NCBI GenBank assembly: GCA_019321725.1
Contig: CM033119.1
Span: forward strand, 16,566,694-16,630,693
Length of the DNA: 64,000 bases
Direction: 5' to 3'
Source of the DNA: Paulownia fortunei
Taxonomy: Eukaryota > Streptophyta > Magnoliopsida > Lamiales > Paulowniaceae
This document shows, piece after piece, positions 37,418 through 51,115 of this stretch. The notes beneath the pieces were generated by a model. It did not search any database. It had not been told where the DNA came from and saw only the letters and a list, made by a program, of their open reading frames with translations. The translations under genes and the position numbers were made by a program. The stretch's first letter is position 1. Each line of letters starts with the position of its first letter.

Positions 37418-40400
37418 ATGGCAAATAATCCACTTGCAACAATCCTTGAACAAAATAAATTAATTGAATATAACTTTGTCGATTGGCTAAGAAACCTGAA
37501 GATAATTCTTCAGTCAAAGAAGAGAGCATATGTCCTCGACACTGCGCCTCATTCAGTTTCACCGGAGGATATTACTTTAGAGGATTATACAGATTACTTA
37601 CGTCATGTTGATGACAATCAGCAGGCTTAATGCTACATGCTGACATCGATATCAAATGAGTTGCAGATACAGAACGAGAATCAAGATACTGTTTATGGAA
37701 TCCTCATTCACCTGCAAGAGTTGTATGGTGAAAGAACTCAACAGACGAGATATTAAATCTCAAAAGAGCTTTTCAAATGTCGTATGACTGAGGGCTCTTT
37801 AGTCCATGATCATGGATTGAAGATGATAGCCTTTATTGAAAGACTGGCATCCTTTGGAGTCGTTATCGAGAACGAACTCTTTACGGACCTTCTGTTGCAG
37901 TCTCTGCCTCTATCATTTGACACCTTTGTTGTCAACTTTAACATGCACAATATGGAGACTAGTCTTGCTGAGCTTATGAATATGTTAAAGATAGCTGAGT
38001 CCACCATGAAAAAGGACATGCCGGTTCTACTTGTTGGATCTTCTTCCGGATCAAAGGCTAAAAAGCCCAAAAAAAAAAAGAAGAAAGGAAATGGTTCCTC
38101 TAAACCCAACAAGCTGAAAGCTAAAGACGGTGTTTCTTCTCAAGCCAATGACAAGTATAATTACTGCGGTAAACCAGGGCACTGGAAGAGAAATTACAAG
38201 GAGTATCTTGCAAGCCTGAAGAGTTCAGGTATATATTTTGTTGAAATTAACTTGTCGGTTAACAATATTTTTTGGGTATTAGATACCGATTGTGGCTCAT
38301 ATATCTATAATGATTTGCAGATGATGGCAAAAAGTAGGAAGCTAGATGGAGAAGAGATAGTCCTTAGGATGGGGAATGGAGCAAGAGTTGCTGCATTAGC
38401 TATAGGGACCGTTAATCTAACTTTAGATAATGGTTATGTCATAGTTTTAAACAATTATCTTTTTATTTCGGATATTATTAAGAACTTTATCTTTATTCCA
38501 GTTTTGGATAGAGAAGGTTTTAGATTTACCATTAAAAATGAAAATTATTCCATTTTCAAACATTCAGATTTTATCTATTCTAGTTCTTTAACGAATTGTT
38601 TATATATTGTTACTTCCCATAACTCCATTTTCACAATTCAACAAAATAAAAAAATTAGATAATCACAATTCCATGAGCCTGTGACACGCAAGATTAGGAC
38701 ATATTTCTGAGAAAAGGATTAACAAATTGGCACAATTGTTTGATCTAACAAAAGAGCAAGAACTGCTAACATGTGAATCATGCATCAAATGAAAAATAAC
38801 CAAATCTCCATTTGTTGGACAAGTGGAGTGAGTCAAGCATCTATTGGATTTGATCCATACAGATGTAAGTAGGCCACTAAATGTTAGTGCTCGTATGAAC
38901 TATAACTACTTCTTAACCTTTATTAATAACTTCTCTAGGTATGGTTATGTATATATTTTAAGGTATAAGTCTGAAGTATTTGAAAAGTTTAAAAAATTTA
39001 GAACCGAAGTAGAGAAACAAATTGGATTAAGTATGAAAACTCTTCGATCTGATTGAGAAGGTGAATACTTAACATAAAAATTTTAGATTATCTAAAAGAG
39101 AATGGGATTCTCTCACAATGGACTCATCCTACTACTCCCCAACTCAATAGAGTTGCGGAATGCAAGAATCGAACCTTGTTGGACATGGTTCGGTCTATAA
39201 TAAACTTTACTTCATTACCTCTTTCATTCTAAGACTATGTCTTTGAAACGGCGGCATACCTATTAAATAGGGTGTCATCTCAAACTGTACCCAAAATACC
39301 ATATGAGATGTGGTGTGGAAAGACACCTTCTTATAAATATTTTAGGATATGGGGGTGTGCTGCTTATATGAAGCAGCTAGTGGGAGATAAGTTGGATATG
39401 AGATCCACCTTATGCAAGTTTGTGGGGTATCCAAATAAGTTTATTAGATACTATTCCTATGATGCCACAGAACAAAGAGTATTTATTTCGAGGAATGCTA
39501 CCTTTCTTGAAGAAGAATTTCTTTCAGATGGAAGTGACAATGTCGTAGAACTTGAAGAGGTTCAAGAATCACATAACACCCCAACTGACACAGTAAATGG
39601 TACACCAGCTGATGCTAGACCCTCTGAAACACAACCTCTTCAAAAATCCGAAAAGGTCACAAGGGTACTTAAGAGATACAACTTATTGTTAGAGAACAAA
39701 GAAGATGGACTCTCCTTGGATAATGATCTAAGAAACTATGGAGAGGTGATGTCTGACATCAACTCGGAGAAGTGGCAAGAAGCTATGTCGTCTAAAATTG
39801 GCTCTATGTACTCCAATAAGGTATAGACTTTGGTGGACCCACCACAAGGAATTGTTACCATTGGCTGCAAATGGGTCTACAAGTAGAAGCTTGGAGTAGA
39901 TGGAGAGGCAGCGGCCTATAAGTCACGATTGGTAGAAAAAGGTTATATTCAAAAGCAAGGAATTGATTATAAGAAAACTTTTTCACCAATAGCGATGCTT
40001 AAATCCATACGGATACTGCTGGCCATATCTGCATATTATGACTATGAGATATGATAAATGGATGTGAAGACCGTTTTTCTAAATGGAAATATTAAGGAGG
40101 AGATCTATATAAAGCAGCGAGAAAGCTTCATATCCAGCGGGAGTGAGCAAAAGGTTTGTAAGCTCCAGAGATCCATTTATGGACTCAAACAAGCTTTGAG
40201 GAGTTGGAACATCCGATTTGATGAAACAATCAAAACGTTTAACTTTCATAAGAACCTGGATGAACCATGTGTCTACAAGAAGGTTAGTGAGAGTATATTT
40301 ACATTTGTTGTGATCTACATTGATGACATCCTACTCATTGAGAATGATATAGAGATGTTGCAATCAACGAGAACTTGGTTATCTAATCAGTTTTTCATGA

Positions 40401-41281
40401 AGGACTTGGGAGATGCATTTTTTATCATAGGAATAAAGATATATAAAGATAGATCCAAAATGATGATCGGACTATCCCAGTCCATGTACATAGACAAAGT
40501 GATAAAAAGGTTTATCATGAAGGAATGTAAGAGAGAATTCCTGCCTATGAGTCATGGGGTTTCACTCTCTAAGGTTATGTCTCCTAAGATACCTGAAGAT
40601 AAAGAAAGGATGACTCGCATACCTTATACTTCTGCAATATGGAGTATAATGTATGCAATGTTATGTACAAAGCCTGATATAACACATACTCTGGATGTCA
40701 CAAGCAGATATCAGTCCAATCCAGAGGAAGAACACTAGAAAACCGTTAAGATGATCCTTAAGTACTTGAAAAAGACTAAGGATATCTTTCTGATATATGG
40801 GAGTGGAGAACTAAAACTGGAGGGATATACAAATTCTAGTTTTCAGTCCGATATAAATGACTTAAAGTCCATGTTCGGATACATATTCACCATGAATGAT
40901 AGTATAGTCAGTTGAAAGAGTTACAAGCAAGAGACGACTGCAGACTCTACCACCGAAACTGAATATATTATTGCATCAAATACAGCAAAAGAAGTTGTTT
41001 GGATCAGGTGAAGTTCCATACATTGTTGATCCATTTATGAATTACTGTGATAATAATGGAGCCATTGCACAAACAAAAGAGCCAATATCTCATCAAAGAT
41101 CCAAGCACATAATGAGACGATATCACTTGATCAGAGAGATCATTGGTAGAGACAACGTCATTGTGGATCGAGTTGTCTCATCAAAAAATGTAGCAGACCT
41201 ACTTACTAAACCCTTAGCATTGAAGATATTCGACGGACATCTTAAGAAGATGGGCTTTAGATACATGGGTGATTGGAGCTA
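37418..41281 (+). pseudogene. Degenerate copia gag-pol polyprotein gene
   Basis: Recognisable parts in order: a gag N-terminal block (37418-37630); more gag with a Lys-rich linker and zinc knuckle (37784-38200); aspartic protease with WVLDTDCGS (about 38273); integrase pieces (38664-39270); reverse transcriptase (about 39830-40740) with DVKTVFLNG, SIYGLKQA and the active-site YIDD; and RNase H-like sequence with the ADLLTKPLA signature to 41281. The zinc knuckle has lost its first and last Cys (both now Tyr), and the protease has DTD in place of DTG. Stops interrupt gag twice, and further stops and frame changes lie in integrase, reverse transcriptase and RNase H. The element is a fossil and cannot encode its own proteins. 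Confidence 0.92.
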
Positions 41282-41282
41282 G

Positions 41283-41296
41283 GGTAAGTGGGAGAT
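41283..41296 (+). other. Polypurine tract of the copia element
   Basis: GGTAAGTGGGAGAT directly precedes the 3' LTR start TGTTAGAG, the usual plus-strand priming site in copia elements. Confidence 0.8.
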
Positions 41297-44200
41297 TGTT
41301 AGAGTATGATGTATAACGCCCCAATTTGATTGGATGTATTATACTCTTTTATTTTTGTAAAGACAATCTTATTGGGAATTATATTAATAAAAAGATATTT
41401 TCTTTATTTTATGTCATGCATCTTTTATTTCTGCTCATTAGATAAAGTCAATAGATCAAATTTAGCTACGGGGCATGGTCGCGCATATGATGGCGATCAT
41501 GGAACATGCCTATAAAGTTTTAATCTTAAATAAGTTTTGAGTCGAGAGTTTTTTGAGATGGGATATCAAATAGCTTAATAAGACTCGCGCATATAATTCA
41601 TGCTCGTAAGACGAGAATATCACATTCTATTGGCATTAACATAGAGACGTAAGTGCATTTATGTAGGTGCTTGTTAGGGAGCATGTACACCGAACATGAC
41701 CAGCAAAAAATTCTTAGTTGGAGGCTTTGCCTGTCGAAATAAGAGTTTCTGTATTGCGATAGTACACGACTATTTCTCAAACTTGAGGCACGATGGTAGC
41801 CTTATGTGCATCCTACACCACTTTGATATATCTTTGAATTGCTTGACAATCACAAATGAGGTATGTTGGGTGTTGCACTGGTGCGCATAGAGTTTGTTAG
41901 TGGCCAACATAGAATTCGACACTTGTCTTTTTAAATAAAAGAATCTTCTATATTTATATAATTCGTGATTCAAAAACCTTGGCCAAGGCAGGATGAATCA
42001 TGATTCATCCAAATTACTGAAACTTGAAATGGGATCACATTTATTGAATCATTCAAGGTTTTGACTTATAATCCATGCCCTAAATTCAATCGGGAGATTA
42101 GTTGTCGAAATAATCGTAAGTGTATGGTACTCGCAACTGAAATAAGTTTACTCCTATTTCACCTAAAACTGGTTTGTTATGATTACTTGTTAGGTGTTTT
42201 CATGGATAGTGAGGTTTTTGGAATTAAAAAATTGATTACAAGCGAATTAATTAATTGTTATTCATTAATTAATTAAAATAATTGTTATTCATAAGTTGCA
42301 AATGTTGTAAACCCACTACTAGTTTAGTAGTGAACTTAAGAGGGTTACACATCTTTATGGAAAGTAACATTTCTAATTTTAGATTTTATCCAATGATTGA
42401 AAATTAATTAATTAATACTGATTAATTAATTAATTAAGAGTTTTATTTAATTTAATGATTAAATTAAATTATTTAATTAAGTGATTGGATTATTTAATTG
42501 AACCTAATTTGATTAGGAAGCACAATTGGAGTAAATTAAATTAATCAATTGGATTGATTAAATTAATTTTTGGATTTTTTAGTTCAAACCCAAAATTAAT
42601 ATAGTGGGTTTGGGGATCATTTAAGAAGTCCACTAAAATATGAAAAGAATAAATTAAATAAATATAATTTATTTAATTAACATATTTATAGATAAATAAA
42701 TATAGTGATCGATTTTATGTGATAAAATCGGCCACTAAGATTTAATTTATATATAAATATAATTATAGTATATATATATAAATATAACTATCTTGATATT
42801 ATTTGAAGTGTTCAAATTAATATCAATAATGTATGTAGACAATTTTGATGATTAATGTAGTTTCAAATTAGTTCACATACAATAGGAAAGATATAAGAGA
42901 AGAGTTATTGAAAGATTTAGAATCATTCCAAGATAAGGTTTTGAAATAGTTTAAAATTGAAAAACTTTTCAAAAGTTGAAAAGGAATTAAAATTACATAA
43001 AATCTTCTATTTTTACTCTCCAAGAAAAAAAAAAGAAAAAAAAATCAATTTCTTGTTATTCTCTTCATATTATTGTTTCAAAAATTTAAAAAATCAATCT
43101 TTATTGTTTTTGAAAATTTACTCCGATTCTAGATTAGTAAACAATTAAAAGAATACTAGCGAATCCTTTTGATTAGTGTTGTTCTTCTATATTGTGGACC
43201 TGATAGAGGGACACTTGAATTGTTGGGTTCGCGCGATCCCGGGAGACATATATGCAGCGGAATTTAAATTTTTTTCAAAAACATAAATATATATTACATC
43301 ACATGTAATTAAAATGAATCTTGAAACCCTTTCGCGATTATTCAGTTGTGCGTTTTCTGATAGTTAAAGTAATAATGTTTCAAAAACTCTTACCTTGATT
43401 GCACTCCGGCTGATGTAGGGATTGAAACGATTCAAATCGTTATCCCTGCATGAAAGTATCTCCATATTCTTTAATTCAAAACTCCTTTGATTGAAATCTG
43501 ATTCACTTCTAGGATCCCAAATATTATCCCTCTAACGGTATCCACACTTGGATACCCACTCGTAACCGAATCCTATGCAAGTAGTTTTCGATTCGATAAT
43601 TCTATCCTAAAATAATTTTATTTGGAACAAGAACACACTAACAATTAGTATTTTAGGTGTTTAATTTAATTCTTAATTCAACAATTAAATCAAGAATTAA
43701 ACTAGATAAAGGTTGGTGAACATTTGGAGATTGAAAGGAAATGAGGAACGAATTTTTTTTGGGATGAAAGAAAACTATTTTTCTTCACAAAAATCTACAA
43801 TTAAAATCCCCATAAAAATATCCAAAAAGATTGTCAATAAAGGCAATCACAAGTCTTTTCCATATAGAACTCTTCTTCATTTCTTATCTCCAACTCTTTT
43901 GGTAAGTTTCCTTATCCCATAAGAACTTTCCTTTTTTCCTTATTATCTTTTAGAAATTGAATTCTCAATTCAACTTCCTTTAGAAATTAAATTATCAATC
44001 CAATTTTTTAATGGGCTTCCTACAAGCCGACACCTAATGGGCTTAGGCCTAAGTAATCAATTAGACTCTACTTTAATTAATCCAATTAATTAAATTAATT
44101 AGACCCATCTTATTTAATTGATCCAATCAATTAATTAAATATTCCAATTGGGCTTCCTAATTCAATTAGATCCAATCAATTAATCTAATTAGTTAATTAA

Positions 44201-45577
44201 ATTAATTTCACACTTGAATTAATTTAACCCCATTAATTAATCACATTAATTAATTTAATCCAATACTTGGATTAATTTCTAGACTAGAAATGGACTTGTC
44301 CAAGTTTTGTGTGTGACCCCTTAGGTTCACTTTAAACTAGTCGTGGGCTCATAACTCTTGTAACTTAGTTGAACAATTAATTATTCTGATTAATTAATCC
44401 AATTAATTAATTCTATTGAAATTAACTCATTAATTTCAAGAATCCACAAGACATGGGAAGCATTTAGCAATGCATCATGACTCTTAATCTAAGGTGAATG
44501 TGCGAACGTATTTCAATTACGAATACCATGCAAGTACGGTCCTTCTGTCATCTAATCTCCCGATTGAACTTAGGGCATGGATGTTAAGTCGAAACCCCAT
44601 TAGCTCAATAACTATGTTTCCATTTCTAGTAGCTTGACTTGGTGATAAATAATTAGAAAACCCCACGTCTAATTTTCATCCAACATTGGCCAAGGATTTA
44701 GAGTCAAGTACAGTGGAACATATAGGAGATTCACCTATTCATCTAGATAGGTGACGGATCCTTTGTTGGCCACTCATTAATCTCCATACATAAAGATGTT
44801 ACACCCAATATAAACCCCTTGTGATTGTCATGCAAGCGAAAAATATATCAAAGTACAATATGTTATGCACAAGATTACCATGGTACCTCAAGTCCTAGAA
44901 CTAATTCTTGCACTAACGTAACGAGAAAATTCCCATTCGACAATAGAATATTTCCAATTGGGAATTTTCAGGTGGGGTTGTTTAGTGTATTTGTTCCCAA
45001 CAAGCACCCGCATACATGCACTAATGTCTCCACACCAATACCTATGGAACGAGACATCCTCCTTTCGAGCCTGCATCGTATGCGCAAGTTTCAACGGGAT
45101 CAATGATGTCCCATCTCATTGATTCTTAACTTGGAACGTTTTAAGATCACAGCCTTAGAGGTATATTCCACGATCACCATCATATGCGCAACCATGCCCC
45201 ATAGCTATGTGTGATCTAAGAACTTTATCTATTTCTTATGATGAATTTAAGATAAAGGTTGCTATTTAAATGATATTAATATAAATAAGAATAATTCGTA
45301 AGAGTATAAGAACGGCTAGAACAATTGACACGCCGGGCACTATTCTAACATGGATCCCTACGAGTTCTGATAGTATAGGGTAAGCAATTATTTGATTCAT
45401 TTTCTAAAACAATCGGAGTGCACGGAAGATATAATCTGAATTTAATATTTATTTATATATTCACTTGAATAAGCGTGATCGTTAAAATCGCTTTCGAATC
45501 AAGGGGTTAAATTTATATTTGATAAAATTTTATTTTTTTATTGTATATATTCTTGCAATTATAGGGAACTCAATACA
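41297..45577 (+). repeat. 3' LTR of the copia element, split by a nested solo LTR
   Basis: The two pieces, 41297-43220 and 45351-45577, align in order with the 5' LTR, from TGTTAGAG to CTCAATACA. The break falls where the 5' LTR reads ACACTTGGATCCC. Pieces total about 2.15 kb. Confidence 0.9.
43221..45350 (-). mobile_element. Nested solo LTR of a related copia family, opposite orientation, 2130 bp
   Basis: Read on the minus strand it starts TGTTAGAATAGTGCCCGG and ends CGCGCGAACCCAACA. The flanks are TGAAT (43216-43220) and TGGAT (45351-45355), a 5-bp target-site duplication with one change. Its interior is related, in reverse complement, to the host LTR: the block near 44560 (CCCGATTGAACTTAGGGCAT) mirrors the host LTR near 42080. 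No internal coding region, primer-binding site or second LTR is present, so it is a solo LTR left by LTR-LTR recombination. Confidence 0.87.
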
Positions 45578-45613
45578 AAAATGATGCAAGAAATCATTTA
45601 AGTCCTCGCCCTT

Positions 45614-45616
<3 letters not shown>

Positions 45617-45644
<28 letters not shown>
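45617..45644. repeat. (AT)n microsatellite
   Basis: About 13 AT repeats lie just 3' of the copia element. Confidence 0.9.
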
Positions 45645-48600
45645 TGGCAACTAACAAAAATTCAACTCCTTACAATCTTATTCTTGTAGAACATTGTATT
45701 AGATTTCTTTGGACAAGAATCAAGAAAAGCATCAAGTTTTGGACTACATATACATGATGTATATAGATACATAATGGATATGTTACCTCAAATAAACGGA
45801 ATCGTAAATGGAGGCATAACATACTCATCTTGCAAATTTTCAGAGGTTCTTGGTGTGGAAAAGAGTAAAATAACATAATGAATTGTAAAGAAATTTGAAT
45901 AAAACTTAGACCCAACTAGCAAGAATTAAAATGTGTGGCAAGCAGGAAATAAGGCAGTGACTCCTCCCCTTTATGCAATGAAATGAAGTTGAAGAAAATC
46001 TAGTTTAAAAGGGCGGAACAATTACTAAAAAAACTCATAAAATAAATTTTTATATCTAAAAGCCCATGAAATTATTTTTCAGTAAAAAAGAAACCTATTC
46101 TACCAACTTTTCATTTCAAAAAACTCAACCTTTTGCTCTTACCCTATTTTGGATGAAATTGCCCTTGAATCTCTTACATAAAAAAAATATTTATTTATTG
46201 ATATTTCATCTTAAAAAAATTCTTTTAACTTTATTCGTTTATTTGAAGTAAAAAGTTTTAACAAATTTTATTTATGAACTTTGAAATTTCTCAATCTTTT
46301 TTTAATTCATTTAATATTAAAACTTAAAACTACCTCTACTCTAATTTATATCTCTAAAAAATTCAAGAATATTTTTTCCTACTAAAATTTCATTTATTAA
46401 AATTAAATTATCATTGATATAAATTAATTTGAACAACCTAAATGAAAATTTCTATTAAAAAAAATCATTAAATTTTTTAATTTTATGATGTCAAGGGTAA
46501 TTTAGTCAAAAAATTAACAATTGGTTGTTTGGAATGAAAAGTTTACAGAATGGATTTTTTGGATTAAAAAATATTTTGATAGGGTTTTTTTAGATATAAA
46601 TTTTTATTTTAAGAAGTTTTTAGAAATTTTTCCAAAAATAAATTTCCAAGTTCAATTTTCATAAATTCTTAATTTCCAATTCATGCACAGTAGTCCTAAC
46701 CTCATAAAATATCATCCTCTCTTTTCTTCTTACTAGGCCTTTTTGTCTGTTTGTAGGCCCAACTTTAACTTCCTCCTGGGCCATATGGGTTGGGCCAAGT
46801 TCCTAGGCCTGAGAAATGTACTTTGGGCTTGAATACATATATTAAATATATATGATTGTTATCTGTTATTCCATAATTATTAGTTTTTATTTTATTTGAC
46901 TTATATTATTTATTAATTAATATGTATTTCTGATTATTAAGTTAGAATGAATAAGAAATATTCATAATAAAAGGCATTAGTTCAAGACATTCTTTTCTAT
47001 AAATCTTGAAATACAGAAAAGTATATATACTACACCCTAATAAACCTCATACTTGAATTACAAGTAAATTTTATTTAATTTTTTTTATTTTGCTTCTTTG
47101 AAATTGCAATTAATGTTATTGGCTGTTCTCATTAGTTATTTGGTAAGCTTGATTTATTCTATTGATCACACAAAATTAATCAAGAAAAAAAATAATTTGA
47201 GATAGTTCGGGCTTGATTTAAGTTTTGTATTTTTTTACTCAAGTTCGGATTTTAACAAAAGTAGTATGTTCGTTGTATTAGAAATAAGAGTTTGATATCG
47301 CGTGTGATACAAGGGTGGCACTATGACAATATTTAATGTATTTCGAGCTATATTTAGATTGTAATACAAAATAAATATTAAAATAAAATAAAAAATACGA
47401 ACTTTAATTTAGGTGACCAGATATCTCTCAGGCTATGACTCCAAGTAGGGGTGATCATATTTTCGAAAAAATCGTCCAAATCGATCGAATCATCCCGTAC
47501 TGTACTATTAATATTAATTTATCACAAAAATTGTGATTTAAAATACTAAATAAAAATCATTGGAAGCTAAAAAAATTATAAAAAATCGAACCGACTATTT
47601 ATATCTTAAAATAGTAATTTTGTAATTAATTTATCATACCAAATCTTAATAATTAAGTTAATTATTCTTTTTTTCAACTCACAATTCTCAATTTCAAGAC
47701 TGAAAATAAAAGACAAGAGTAGCAGTCATCGCACCTAATTTTTTGGAGGTTATTTCTCTTTATTAGTAAAAAACAACCAAATTGCCCACAACTGCACTTT
47801 CATTTTATTTAACAAAATTACAATTTAAAATTATTTTTCAATAAAACTACATGTAACAATTCAGTTTGAAATTAATGAAAAAAACTGCAAAATCGCACTA
47901 TGATCACTCCCAACTCCAAGATCAAGGCTTTTCATATTCAAACCATGAATTATGATTTTTTGAAGTTGAAATTGAAGAATTTCCATAGGAAAAAATTAGA
48001 ATAAGAAACCACTCCACTATTTATTCTCTTTTCGTTTTTGTTTTTATTTTTTTTGGGGGGAAAAATAAAGCACGAATCGAACTCAAATCACTCAATTACC
48101 AAAAGTTAAAAGATCCACGACATAATTTCTTTTTCTTATTCTTGCCCTTTTATACTCTTTTTTGTTTCTTTATTATTTCTTTTTCTCATTTTGTGTGGTC
48201 TTGCAATAAAGAATATCATTTAAAGGAATATCGTATACTCTCACTCAATTTTTAAATTTTTACCATTTTATTGTATAAAATTGAGTTTTACTTTTGCTAT
48301 AGTCGAAGTTTAGATTGAAATGAACTTGAACAAGTTGTCCAATTTTTTCCTTTTTTTTTTTCCCTTTGTAATAGGAAAGATAAATATATTTTATTGAATT
48401 AATTACACTTCCTCTTAAATAGCTAAACTATCAGTTCCTCTTTGCTTGTTTTTCATAACTTTGAAAACCTCCCCTTAAGTTTACCACGTTTACCAAACTT
48501 CCATGTTATTAGGATTTTGAACGAAAAATGATGTCAACAAAAATTTTAATGAATTTTTCATTTTGTCCATGACCAATTGTCATTATATTTTGCTTATTAA

Positions 48601-48665
48601 AAAACCCTTGGTAAGATTTAAAACTTAAAAGGATTGTAAATGTAATAATTAGATGCATATAAGGC

Positions 48666-48683
48666 GGGGGGGGGGGGGGGGGG
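48666..48683. repeat. Poly-G tract of 18 nt
   Basis: Eighteen consecutive G residues follow AAGGC and precede TACTG, within AT-rich DNA. It could form a G-quadruplex, and its exact length is prone to sequencing error. Confidence 0.9.
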
Positions 48684-49068
48684 TACTGTTTCAAATATGT
48701 AAGTATTGGAATGGAAAGAAAAAAAAAAAGTTGTTTGAGGCCCAAAAAAATTTAATTGTTAATGGTTGTTTTTTGCCCTATAAAATATATGGTAAAGTAA
48801 CAATCATTCTTATATTTGTCAAAAGAAATAATCAAGTACTTTTTCTATATTATAGGATTAAAATATTAAAAAGTAAGTGTATTTCAAAAATAACTAGATT
48901 AATTTTATATATAAACATATTAATAAATTTCTCTCCATTTTTCTTTTCTTTTCTTTTTTTAATTCTTTTGTTTTCTTTTCTATTTTCTTTCTCTCAATTT
49001 CTTTTTTTGTATATGATTTTTCTTCTCTTTTTTAGGGTGGCCACAGGGAAGATGAGGGAGAGAGGAGA

Positions 49069-49395
49069 TAAGGATGGAAAATTGGCGAGTTTGGGATAAG
49101 TTTATTAAAATTCGAGATTCATCATATTAAAATTTTTAAAAATTCGAGATATGTCGGTTTTGGATTAGACTCGTTTTATAATTTTTTAAATAATATTTTT
49201 TTAAATAATACTAATAAATTTTTTTTAAAATATAATATTACATAAATAAATAAATATATATATATTATAATAAAAATAAATACAAAAATTAAACGATGTG
49301 AGTTCGAAAATAAAAAATAAAATCAATTTCAAATTCATTTATAATTTTAAAAATTTCTATCAAAGTGAAACTAGGAGCCGCCCTATTGCCATCTA
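49069..49395. mobile_element. hAT-type MITE, same family as 14908
   Basis: The left end is TAAGGATGGAAAATTGGCGA. The reverse complement of the right end is TAGATGGCAATAGGGCGG. Flanking 8-mers AGAGGAGA (49061-49068) and GGAGAAGA (49396-49403) match at six of eight positions, consistent with an aged target-site duplication. The interior follows the 14908 element: GAGTTTGGGATAAGTTT, then TTTATAATTTT and AATTAAACGATG. Confidence 0.68.
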
Positions 49396-50713
49396 GGAGA
49401 AGACCACAAGTAGTGAGAAAGAGGGAATGTAATGGGCAGCAGAAAAGAGAAAAAGCTATGGGGAACGAGAGTGAAGGTGAAGAGAGAAGGGAAGAGGCAA
49501 TAGAGGGGGATGAAAAAGAGGAGAGGGTGTTGAAGAAAGGAGAATCAACGTAATATGAAATAGAGCGAGGGAGAGATTGAGACGGAGGAGGGATGGGTGG
49601 TGGTGGAGGGAAGAGAGAGAGAGAGTCCATTCATGATTTCATAAAATTTAATTTCTTTAAATTAAGTCAAAATAACAAAAAATTTAAAATTTAAACACTT
49701 TTTGTAGGGGAATGAAAAAATTAATTAAATATATATTAAAAAAGACATTTCAACTAAAGAAATATTATAAATACACCCATTCACATTATATAAATATTAT
49801 CAAGACATAGCATAATAATCATTTAATAAGTTAATTAACCTGACCTTTTTTTAATTTTTTTTTTTTTAAAGTGGAGGACTAACAAATTAATTTATAATTT
49901 TGGTCTGTTTTTCTTTAACCAAGCAAACTTAGAAGAGACAGTTTTGTAAATATAAAATAGAGAGGAGATAGATTGATAATTTAGCTATTTTAAAGGAAAG
50001 ATAAATGTAATTAATTTTTTTTATTGATTCAAGAAGGCAAGTCTATTACAAGATTCACGATATAATCAGGAGCACTAATTAATCCTCCTCTGTAGTTCTA
50101 GCATTTCCAACAAGAGTATGAGCCACTTTATGAGTTCCGCTGGCTTTGGCTGCAGCGCATTAGTATTAATTTATTTTATTTTTTTAAATAATATCCAAAT
50201 ACTATTTTTATAATTTTGTGAAATTGAGTTGGCCAAGTTTTTGGAAAATTGATATTAAAAAAGAATTGATTGAAGTAGAATTATATTTTTTTGTTCAATA
50301 ATTGATTTTAATAAAAATTGAATTTGGAAAAAAATCGATTTTTTAAAAACAATTTTAGTTCATCAAAAGCTACAAGTTGAAATTTTTTCAATCCGTGAGT
50401 TGATGCTTTTAGAGAATCTTAAAAAGATTTTATTTAGTTGTCTAGCGCTCTAACAATCAAAGTAAAAATACTAAACAAATAATTTCAAGATTTACAAAAT
50501 CCTTCATAAATTGTGATAGAGGTCTAAACATGATTTTTAGGAGATCCAACTGTTGGATCAAATGCACCCTAAGTATAATTTGATACTTATTATGAAATAT
50601 TATGATTCAGTCATATTTTAACTTTAACTATAATACACCTTGAATATTATGAAATATTATGATTTAGTCACAATTGATGCTTAAAGACTTCGCCAGATCA
50701 AATTGGATTTGGT

Positions 50714-51115
50714 TAAGGTTAGCAATGAGTTGGGTTTTACCAAAAAATGTTAAAAATCTAGACTCATACTCGTCTCAGACTCAATAGACTTATTAGATAT
50801 ATTAAACCCACTTTATAATTTTTAAAAATATATTTTTTTAAATAATACTATAAAAACTTTTTAATGATTATATTTATTTTTAAAAAAAATATCATCATAT
50901 AAATATATATATATATATAACAAATTTAAAAATATATATAAAAAATTAAACAACTCGGATCTGGATCAAGCCAAGTTAAAAAATAAATTTTTTAATTATA
51001 TTCTAAATTCATTTATACATTTAAAATACGCTTTGTTTGGGATTGATTTAAGTTTGGACTCATCATATCCCTTGGGTTGATTTGAGTTTGGACTCAGTCG
51101 TATTCCCACCCAACA
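50714..51115. mobile_element. Probable degenerate hAT-type MITE of the same family
   Basis: It starts TAAGGTTAGCAATGAGTTGG, then shows the family's CACTTTATAATTTTTAAAAA and AATTAAACAACTCGG segments in order. The right end is not clean (near CCCACCCAACACCC), so the boundary is a guess. Confidence 0.45.

Larger units (their letters stand above)
33669..45577 (+). mobile_element. Decayed Ty1/copia LTR retrotransposon with a nested solo LTR
   Basis: The order is 5' LTR (33669-35890), tRNA-Met-type primer-binding site (35892 onward), leader, gag-pol remnant (37418-41281), polypurine tract, and 3' LTR (41297-45577, interrupted at 43221-45350). Reverse transcriptase follows integrase, the copia order. 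The flanks share a short A-rich duplication (CAAAA before; AAAA-containing after), too low in complexity to be conclusive. Stops, frame changes and roughly 10% LTR divergence by eye indicate an old, immobile copy. Confidence 0.93.

Noticed and set aside
49289..49630. 113-codon minus-strand Ser/Pro/Leu-rich frame
   Set aside because: It is a translation of a low-complexity purine/pyrimidine tract overlapping a MITE end.
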